DNA of 64,000 bases from Hymenopus coronatus (lineage: Eukaryota > Arthropoda > Insecta > Mantodea > Hymenopodidae). Under the pieces are notes generated by a model. The model was given only the letters and a program-made list of their open reading frames with translations. It had not been told where the DNA came from and did no database searches. The first letter of the stretch is position 1. Each line of letters starts with the position of its first letter. Below, piece by piece: positions 56,355 through 64,000 of this stretch. The DNA lies in assembly GCA_030762935.1 (NCBI GenBank), contig CM060897.1, forward strand, positions 109,706,176-109,770,175. The letters run 5' to 3'. The translations under genes and the position numbers were made by a program.

Positions 56355-56730
56355 TTTATCTGAATTGTTTCTTCCATACCAGTCATGTGTAGGGCAGAAA
56401 CTGGAAAGGTAGAGTCAGACTGAAACATTCAATGCCATACTCTGAATTTGAACCACAGAATTCTTGGTTACCCTCTAGGTTAACTAATTGGTTAATTATA
56501 AACACCGGGACTTAAGTACTTCAGGAGTTTGTAAGTTGCCATTGAGAATGACATCTGACAATAATTTGAGGTCTCCTTGTGGTTTACCGGGAAAAAACGC
56601 GTGTCAGTTGGGAATTTAGAACCGTGCCAGCATGTTGTCATGGTAGCTCAGTGACTAGAGAAACTAAACGGAAATCAGGAGTCCATGGTTCAAGTGTCTG
56701 ACTTTGCCTCTTAAACTTTTTTTTTAAATT
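56355..56730. mobile_element. Second inverted pair of SINE-d copies
   Basis: Left copy (about 56365-56470, minus) and right copy (about 56635-56700, plus; A-box TAGCTCAGTGACTAGAG) are separated by the module ctccttgtggtttaccggga ... catgttgtcatgg, also present at 27.83-27.95 kb. Confidence 0.65.
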
Positions 56731-56734
56731 TGAC

Positions 56735-56900
56735 ACACTTTACCTGGTTGGTCATATTGGGCCAATATACTCAAATGAACTCGGGGCCAATGGGTCTTTT
56801 TTTAAGTATCTCTACATTCGTCTTTTCAGGATAAGGAAAACACCAGGAATAAACTTATCCGGGCAATTCACCCCAACCGGGAAATGAAATTGCTACCTCC
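56735..56900 (-). mobile_element. SINE-c copy
   Basis: Cctggttggtcatattggg, gaactcggggccaatggg, cgtcttttcaggataagg and ttatccgggcaattcacccc, in the order of the 38.5 kb copy; the tRNA-like end is truncated. Confidence 0.55.
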
Positions 56901-56960
56901 ACCCTATAGAGGTGGGCAGTTATGGTATAGAATTTCCTCGACTAAAAAATATAAACATTT

Positions 56961-57248
56961 TCACTCACTCACTCAGTCACTCACTCACTCACTCGCTCAC
57001 TCACTCAGTCAGTCAGTCAGTCAGTCAGTCAGTCGCTCACTCGCTCACTCGCTCACCCGCTCACCCGCTCACCCACTCACCCACTCAGTCGCTCGCTCGC
57101 TCGCCCGCCCGCCCACCCGCCCACTCACTCACTCACTCACTCACTCAGTCAGTCAGTCAGTCACTCACCCACCCACCCACCCACCCACCCACCCACTCGC
57201 TCACTCACTCAGCCACCCACCCACTCGCTCACTCACTCACTCACTCAG
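56961..57248. repeat. TCAC/TCAG/TCGC tetranucleotide array
   Basis: About 72 tetramers of TCAN or TCGC/CCAC type in homogeneous sub-runs (TCAC, TCAG, TCGC, CCAC). It yields two long Ser/His/Thr-rich frames that I regard as artefacts. Confidence 0.97.
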
Positions 57249-59101
57249 TAACTCTTCCACTCCTTACTCACTGTGTTTATAAGTGACACCTAAAAGATCA
57301 ATTATCATTCTTCTTATCTACAAATAGCATTTTAATAGCCGGCGATTTACTCGAAGATAATTAATGGGATCCACACCATTTCCTCTTTAGAATACCCTTA
57401 TTATTTGTCTCAAATATTAATGAGTGTGGTATGAGTAAACAGGTACTAAACTATCATAAATATAGAAGGCATTTCTTTTTGGGCATCAATAAACGATTAT
57501 ACTATGACTTTGTGCATCCTTTTTATTTATTTTACTGGTTTACCTATAAATGTCTGTACAGTTTAATTATTAGTATAGCAATTCAGTTAATTGCAACTTA
57601 CTTTATTTATAATAAACACATTGCACAACTTGATCAGCAATGCTTATATCTAATCTGAAACTTCATTACTAATCATTGAAACCATGATACATTCTACATT
57701 TTCTGTACTACGGTATTATCCCTTATTGTTTACTAATATCAATTTAATTCAATGAAGATATCTGAGGAAGAAGGCTACAAAGATACAGACAGCATCAACC
57801 ATCTATATCAAATGGAAAAGGGCGAGCCACGTAGTGAGGTTGTACCATCCCAGATGAGCACATTAAACAACGTGGGACCCAAGAATACCCACAGGGACAT
57901 TCAACGTCAGAAAAAGATGATGGACAGACGACCTAAAACTTTACTTTGAATCCAAATGGACTAAAACAGTTAAGTAACAATCGAGAGTAGGCAGCAACAA
58001 AAGAATGATATTTTTCAAAATGACATCCGGGATTGCCGCAACAGCCAGCTTGCCAGCCAACCCTTCCGGGATTCTGTGGGCTAATTTTAATTCTAACGTT
58101 ATACTTCAGATTACTTAAATTTCGCCTATTTAAAAAAAATATACAGTGAGAAATGAAGTAAAAGAAAATTTCTCTGCCGAGAAGTCTTGGGAGCTCAAAA
58201 TGGTCAAAATCAAACCAAAAATGAAAACATACAAATTAAGCTCTGCGGATACCGTGGTATAAATATGATAAATCTCAATACAATTACAGGACATTTGGGA
58301 GAAAATGAATTTTTGTGTGGTAAACGTTTTATTACGTTAACTCAGCTCCACTAATAAAACGCCAAAGAAATGGCCGAGATTAAGCAATTTCAACCAATCG
58401 CGATCACCTGACGGGAGCAATATTGTCGAAAAATCTTATCGCAGCTGATGTTCAATTCTTTGAAATCTTGTCGCACCTGACGTTCCTATGTTTAATCTCC
58501 TATCTTAGTTACTAATAACAAGGTAACAAGCCAGTCATCCAGCCTTCACTTTTAATAGCTGTCAGTTCCACAATTATACTTTCAATTAATTCAGCTACAA
58601 TGTTTATTTAAAGTTTCATCCAGTTCATAAAGTTTTCAGTCCAAAAAAGGATTGAAAATAATAATAATTATTTGTATTTCTTACGGATGCGATGAGTGCA
58701 ATAAATTTAAATAAAATAACGTTTGTATCCATTTCATGTATTACTCATTAAAAGTTGAAATTTAATAATTGTTGCTTTCGATATTCGTACATTGGTACAT
58801 TGGATGTAAACAGGTTGGCCATATAATAATTCAGAAGGCAGTGAAGAAAGAAAGAAAAAAAAAAAGAATATTCGGTAAATGAACATGGTCAAATGCGTAA
58901 CCTATCATTTGAGAACTTATGTATTACAATCATATCCGGATAAAATCTCTCTTCCTATATATTATATATTATTAATAGTCTATTCCGCTGGATTGTCTTA
59001 TCAAATACAGCTCGTGTTTTCATTTCTTAGTACAATTCACTCGTGGTATTACTTATGATAATCATATTACAATAGATTGGTCTAAAGCGTTATGTAGTGT
59101 G

Positions 59102-59136
<35 letters not shown>

Positions 59137-59415
59137 AACCTATTAGTGATGAATGACAGTAATTTATTATATACGTAAATTATTGCATTCATTGCTAGAA
59201 ACGTTAGCGATAACACATCGCAAAAGGAAGCCATATGACGTGTCAAAAACTTGGCGTGTGAGGAGCTTAGCCCATTAGTCACAAAGATTCACATTAAGGA
59301 AGTATACAGTTACTTAAAGTTGGCTGTAGGGGAAATGAATTACCTGTTTTTAATCCTTGAGGATATTATAATAAAAAGTCAAGAAACAATCGCAAGGGCT
59401 ATAGAACCAAAAATA
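57249..59415. other. Long unassigned AT-rich stretch
   Basis: About 2.2 kb without a recognised element, apart from a (TA)n run at 59105-59133. Two open frames (57431-57658 and 57752-57949) show no known motif. This is the longest repeat-free block in the window. Confidence 0.5.
59105..59133. repeat. (TA)n microsatellite
   Basis: About 14 TA units. Confidence 0.95.
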
Positions 59416-60408
59416 TAAAAATGTGTTGTGTTCATTCACATGACTTCCTCTTGCTGTAACAAAATATTGTTATTTTATCTACAACGTCGAATTCCGAGAT
59501 AAATATTAGCAGAAATGGTTGTATTAATTCCTTGTAAGTAGAAAGGAAATAAGGTAATACACCTGGCAAAGCGACAGTCATATATTTTAAAATGCCGTCA
59601 CTATGGAAACATGGCCAGGATTAAAGCAAAAGAGAGATGAAATTTAAGATGACTTTTTTTTTTTGAGAGAACTTTAAATAGTTTAAAATTAAACCAATAA
59701 TAAGAAATATCTCGGAAACGGTTAACTGTACAAAAAATTCATGTGTCGCAAATTGTGTGATTTAACGACTTTTATGCAGTAAGTTGTTGTCTATCTCTTA
59801 CGGTTTACCAGCTACATCCAGAATGACAAAATTTTCATAGGTTATTCCATAAAATTGAAGATATATGTTTTGTAATGTACTTATATTTAATATTCGCCAT
59901 TTGAATCATAATCGATTTCAGTCATTTTTTAAAATAATGATCCATATAAAGGGTAGTTTGTGGTGAGATACATCCTTGGAAGATACTAAACTTACATACA
60001 AATTGGTATTTAACAACTTTTGGTTTTTTGAGTTTTGCTGTCCACAGCCACATAGCCTCTCACCTAGACGACCCGGATTCGATCCTAAGCGACCGCATGT
60101 GAGATTTGTGGTGGACAAAGCGGCACAGGGGCTGATTTCACCGGGTTCACCGGTTTCCCCCGCCATCGCATTCCACTGATACTCCATCTTCATTCCACGT
60201 ATCATCAGTGTTATCGCCTGCGGTGCCAAAGTGGTAAAAGCGGGTGTTAAATATAAAAAAACCAACAAAAACAGCACCAAAGACACACATATGGACCTTT
60301 TTATAAAAATACTTCTCTTTTTGGATTCAGTGAATCTCAAAACATATTTCCTGGGAAATCTCGACATCAAATTTGTTGGGTGGAAACAATACATTCTCTA
60401 GAGAAAGT
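59416..60408 (+). repeat. REP-A copy carrying a SINE-a
   Basis: Outer end AAAATGTGTTGTGTTC; the SINE lies at about 60053-60262 in the CA-tract region; ends CTAGAGAAAGT at 60408 with most of the palindrome deleted. Confidence 0.82.
60053..60262 (+). mobile_element. SINE-a, 5'-truncated
   Basis: Begins at CCTCTCACCTAGACG, so the A-box half is missing; B-box GGATTCGATCC, shared body, end GGGTGTTAAATATA. No clear duplication. Confidence 0.8.
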
Positions 60409-60604
60409 AAAAATTAAAGGGTATAAAACTAAGTGGATAGTTCATATTAAAAGAATGAATAGAGAACGATTACCATTCCATTTTAATAGTATTTTAAAAG
60501 GACAAATTAAAGCTCGCACCAACAGGATATATCGTTTGTCAAAGACAAACATGTCTATTGAATGCTGGAAGAAGAAGAAACAAGAAATTTACATATCTCT
60601 GTAG
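60409..60604 (+). pseudogene. LINE C-terminal fragment
   Basis: The frame 60380-60604 gives TKWIVHIKRMNRERLPFHF followed by LKGQIKARTNRIYR, matching the HxxRMxxxRLP and GRR segments that end the LINE type seen at 5.2 kb and 17.4 kb. It abuts the REP-A end with no gap. Confidence 0.6.
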
Positions 60605-61195
60605 ATTTTGAATTGAAATGCGAGTAGATTCACCTTTATGGAAATTTTACTAGAACAACTCAAAGAAAGAAAAAAAATTAAACATACAAGGACTCTGATA
60701 AATGAAAATCACGACAATGCTATTACTCAAATACAGACTGAGGTTTATGTCTAAGTATTCTGTTGTTGGCAATTCTTGAAGAAGTTGGTGCGACACTGAA
60801 CTTTATTCCCCTCTTCATTGTAAATATTGCCAGGAACGTCGCGACACCCTAAGATTCCCTTGATACCGTCACATTGTTAGAATTCCCCTTACTGCGCTCC
60901 TTGGGCTACAGGAATGAGAAATTACGTCGATCAGAAACAGGTCTTAGTTTCCATAGAGACAAAGCCGGTTTCGCTCAGGGTTCTTCAAGTATACTCAAAC
61001 AAGAACAGAAGGTCTGAGGCAAGCGACATCGTGTTGCAGTGGCGTCCCGGAAATACCCACCTGATAGCGGCTGTTGTTTCAAACAACAACAATGGTAAAA
61101 GTACCAAACTTAGGAAGCTTAAGTTTGATATTTGACGATTTTACATTGTTTAGCATGTGTTTGGCAGTCATCATCAGTGAATGCTCTCAGCGAAT
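60605..61195. other. Unassigned stretch
   Basis: The frame 60914-61135 (73 codons) is not recognised; upstream in the same frame is CKYCQERRDTLRFPL, which could be a relic of a LINE zinc-binding segment. Confidence 0.35.
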
Positions 61196-61450
61196 TTGTA
61201 AACATGGATAAAACTGGTCATTTTTATCTGATGCAATACTTTCACTTGAAACGTCTTAGTCCAACTAATATTAAAACTAACCTAGATTCTACTTTGGGGA
61301 AGTCTTCTCCTTCGTTTATATATATTGGGTGGCAGAGTTTAAGCACGGTCGTACGAGCTACCAAGACGAACATCGCAGTGGTGAACCAAATGAGGTTACC
61401 ATTCCAGAAATTGTAAAGAAAATCTACAAAATGGTATTGGATGACCGTCG
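61196..61450 (+). pseudogene. Mariner transposase N-terminal fragment
   Basis: YLMQYFHLKRLSPTNIKTNL and DSTLGKSSPS parallel the N-terminus of the element at 50.4-50.15 kb; later pieces (about 61410-61450) give KKIYKMVLDDRRLK in a shifted frame. No TIR and no catalytic domain. Confidence 0.65.
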
Positions 61451-61455
61451 ACTGA

Positions 61456-61572
61456 AGGGTCATTTCTACTAGTGTTATCTCGATTAGTATTATGTAGGTA
61501 AAAGAATAACCATTTGTAAGAATAGTTCGTTTGCAATACAGGTAGAGAAAGGCATGTGAATGGAACATATCA
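61456..61572 (-). repeat. REP-A outer-end fragment
   Basis: Ends GTAGAGAAAGGCATGTG and AATGGAACATATCAG. Confidence 0.75.
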
Positions 61573-61611
61573 GAACTGTTTTACTCTGGTGACGCAAATA
61601 TCTCTTAGAGA

Positions 61612-61735
61612 CCTGCTCTTGAAATATTTGACTATCACTTTAGCTAAGTGTATTGCCTGATTTTCCTTGCACTTACAAGGAAATAAGCAATGAACTCAGT
61701 TCTGTTAATAGTATTCGATTAGCATGAAATAGATG
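61612..61735 (-). repeat. REP-A 5'-part fragment
   Basis: Segment aaatatttgactatcacttt through GCATGAAATAGATGG; outer 60 bases missing. Confidence 0.7.
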
Positions 61736-61737
61736 GT

Positions 61738-62395
61738 TAAAAACGAAAAGATGGTTAAATACTAAACTTGGTATTTAAGATTGGTACCTTCCAAGGGTGC
61801 GACACAAAGATTTTCAACTACCCTAACTACCTTTACATGTAACAAATTTACAATTTTTTTCTCAAAAATTTCTCCAACGATTTTGATTGAAATATTGTAT
61901 ATTAAGGATATTTACATGGCAAATAAAATGTTTATCTTGAATTTTCTGGGAATAGCCTCTGAAAAAATATTTATTCTGGATGAATTTTGAAGAGTTTTGC
62001 ACTAGATAAAAACTTACTTAACAAAACATGTAGAGAAGTAAAAACACGCAACTTATGTTATATACATTTTTTTCGTGGAGTTGACCATTTTTGAGATATT
62101 CCTTGTTATTACTTTCAGTTTTAAAACACTTATTCTTTTCGCGTACTTGATTTTGTCAACTCCTATCCACACAAGCAAAGGTACTTCAATCACATAACAA
62201 CCAACTTTTAAAAGATTTGACTATCACTTTAGCCTATGGTACTCCCTTATTTTCCTGCTACTTAGAAGTAGCACTTACTAGTGAAAGGAGCCTTTCTGTT
62301 GAGTCTTTGCTTGATTAGCATTAAATAAATAGAAGAATAAGCTTTTTAAAAATAATTTATTGCAGAGATGTACAGAAAGTCTCGTGAATGGAACG
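61738..62395 (-). repeat. REP-A copy lacking the palindromic end
   Basis: From AAAAACGAAAAGATGG to GTACAGAAAGT plus the outer GTGAATGGAACGCATCA. Part of a same-direction run with its neighbours. It carries the recurrent open frame (61781-61990). Confidence 0.82.
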
Positions 62396-62403
62396 CATCA
62401 ATA

Positions 62404-62728
62404 CTTTTACTTGGAATTGACCGTTTTTGAGATATTCCTTTCTCTTGGTTTTAATTTAAAATACTTATACTTTCCTCATTCGGTAATTTGTCAAACCCTG
62501 TTCATATAAATTAAGGAACTTATTCACATAGCAACCTTTTTAAAAGATTTCAATATTACTTTAGCTTAGGTACTCCCTTATTTCCCTTTTACTTATCTGT
62601 AAGCAAGTAGTAAGACCAAGGCTGTTACATTTTTTTCTCGATTTGCTTGAAGTAAATAGAAAAATAAGATTTTAACAATAGTTTATTGCAGAGATGTAGA
62701 GAAAGTCATGTGAGTGAAACACATAGCA
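62404..62728 (-). repeat. REP-A 5' third
   Basis: Third unit in the same direction, from ggaattgaccgtttttgaga to GTAGAGAAAGT and the outer segment. Confidence 0.8.
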
Positions 62729-63021
62729 TGACTTTTTTATAAGTATGCAATGACAGATTTCTACAAATTGGCAAGCTCACTGTTACGAAATGCAAAGCGT
62801 AATGGTAAAGACTCCATTACCCATTCAGCACCTTGAGTTTATTCACGGTGCTGAGAGCTGAAGAGAAGCTCTTCTGTCCGTATGAATCGTGGCGTGCAAT
62901 ATCACTTGAATGCTGACGCTTTTCCAGTTGCATACCTTATGCCATTAGTGGAACAACCTTCATTTTAACTGCAAGAGTCGAATTACCAGCAGTTTATTTT
63001 TCTGCACTACTGGAATATAGT
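62729..63021. other. Unassigned stretch
   Basis: About 290 bp not matched elsewhere in the window. No gene seen. Confidence 0.4.
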
Positions 63022-63060
63022 TTTAAATCTGATGTGTTCCATTCGCATGGCTTTCTCTAT
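63022..63060 (+). repeat. REP-A 5'-end stub
   Basis: AAATCTGATGTGTTCCATTC and GGCTTTCTCTATA only. Confidence 0.75.
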
Positions 63061-63235
63061 ACAGGATGATTCAAAAATACTTTTACAACGTTTCCTGACA
63101 TCGAAACATGCAAATTAGTTCTTTAAACATATGCTTTAAAACACTTCGTTTTTGCGTTAATGATTTATTAATGAAACTCACCTGCAACGGCTTTCCTAGC
63201 TGCACGCTCCCCCGACCTCAATCCTTAGGATTTAT
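63060..63235 (+). pseudogene. Internally deleted DNA-transposon fragment
   Basis: It begins CAGGATGATTCAAAAATACT, a terminus style common in insect DNA transposons. At about 63200-63222 it reads AARSPDLNP, the motif around the second or third acidic residue of IS630/Tc1/mariner-type transposases, with a stop just after. Nothing else of the gene remains. Confidence 0.45.
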
Positions 63236-64000
63236 ACTTTGTCTACACGGACTATGTAGAAAATGTATAGAGAACCAAAAATTCGATTACGAGATTTCAC
63301 CGAAAATATATATTTTAAGGTCCCCTATATCCAAAAAAAGAAAAAAGCAACTTCAGAGTCGGTAAAATACCAAACTTGGTATTTAAGTCTATTACCGTCC
63401 AGGGATGCGACACGAAGATTTTGAGAAAAATCCCCCTATCCCAAGCTACCGTTTACATGGACAAAGATCCGAAAATTTTGATTTTCTCAAAAATTGCTGT
63501 AACGATTTTGATAAAAACATTGTACATTAAAGATATTTATATGACAGATAAAATATATATCGTGAATTTTCTGGGAATAGCCTCTAAAGTCCTCATTATT
63601 CTGGGTGAATTTTGCTGAATTTTGCGTTAACTGGTGAACCGTAAGAGATAGACAAAAACTTATTCACAGAAATGAAGATATCGTTAAAACACTTAATTTA
63701 TGACTATACATTTTTTTCGCAGGGTTGACCAATGTTTCGATATTGCTTTTTATTTTATCTCAGCTTTAAAATGTTTATTCTTTAATCATACAGGAATGTG
63801 TCAACTCTTGTCCATACAAACAAAGGAACTTCAATCACATAGCAACCAGCTTTTGACTATCACTTTAGCCCATGGTACACCTTTATTACCCTTCTACTTA
63901 TATGGAAACAAATAATAAGATGATTTATGCTACTTTTTCTCGATTAGTGTGAAGTAAACAGAAGAATAAGCGTTTTAACAATAATTTGTTGTAGAGGTGT
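63236..64000 (-). repeat. REP-A copy running off the window
   Basis: ACTTTGTCTACACGGACTAT at the palindromic end, the GT tract lost, all later segments present to the GTTGTAGAGGTGT at the window edge. It carries the recurrent open frame at 63376-63618. Confidence 0.85.

Noticed and set aside
56884..57286. Two Ser/His/Thr-rich open frames of about 130 codons
   Set aside because: Translation of the TCAC/TCAG array; equally long frames exist in another register.
57431..57949. Two open frames of 65-75 codons as small genes
   Set aside because: Composition as expected by chance in AT-rich DNA; no motif, signal peptide or conserved context visible.
1..64000. CRISPR array, prophage, operon or bacterial gene cluster
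   Set aside because: No spaced direct repeats of CRISPR type, no long adjacent coding sequences or ribosome-binding sites; splice sites, SINEs and mariners point to a eukaryote.

Overview
The window is non-coding-rich, AT-rich DNA of a eukaryote with a repeat-swollen genome, most likely an arthropod and probably an insect. The evidence is indirect: several mariner/Tc1 lineages, I-, jockey- and RT-only-type LINE remains, several tRNA-derived SINE families with target-site duplications, and one GT-AG-bounded kelch exon. No bacterial gene structure, operon or CRISPR array is visible. I cannot name the species.

The dominant component is one dispersed repeat that I call REP-A: a unit of about 0.85 kb seen about 50 times (full, truncated or interrupted) on both strands. 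A rough sum of my hand-drawn intervals gives about 40 % of the window. Throughout, strand '+' means that the copy reads on the + strand from its TCTGATGTGTTCC end to its palindromic end. In that direction ACTTTCTCTAC lies about 25 nt inside the 5' end, a CA/GT-rich tract lies in the last quarter, and the 3' end is a near-perfect palindrome centred on ACTATGTACATAGT that closes with GTAGAGAAAGT. No clean target duplication is seen. Copies occur singly, head-to-tail, and as tail-to-tail inverted pairs. This resembles the non-autonomous Helentron/Helitron2-derived elements (HINE, DINE-1-like), but that assignment is inference.

Layout. 0-6 kb: a LINE-type (TTCA)n tail, then REP-A copies, including a head-to-tail run at 2.9-5.9 kb split by a LINE fragment. 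6-9 kb: an I-type LINE tail (minus strand) and a Tc1 fragment. 9-13 kb: REP-A copies split by a SINE that itself contains a jockey-like LINE, and by a 1,332-bp mariner with TA duplications. 13-20 kb: a GC-rich exon candidate (13.3 kb, minus), an RT-bearing LINE relic (15.8-18.0 kb) and the kelch exon (19.22-19.40 kb, minus), the only convincing host-gene piece. 20-29 kb: REP-A, SINEs, an inverted SINE pair (27.5 kb) and a GTAAC-rich block (24.9-25.6 kb). 29.6-30.9 kb: a CCA/ACT trinucleotide array of about 1 kb inside a REP-A copy. 31-43 kb: REP-A copies in many arrangements, plus a TATA/initiator-like block at 32.4 kb. 43.7 kb: a perfect 62-bp inverted repeat flanked by a 12-bp duplication. 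45-53 kb: three more mariner relics. 53.7-54.2 kb: a tandem array with alternating 61- and 81-bp steps. 54-57 kb: SINEs and a TCAC/TCAG array. 57-64 kb: mostly featureless AT-rich DNA, then REP-A again.

No set of genes works together here. The window reads as intronic or intergenic space around a minus-strand kelch gene, filled by successive waves of transposition whose relative order can be read from nesting (REP-A first, then mariners, SINEs and LINEs inside it).
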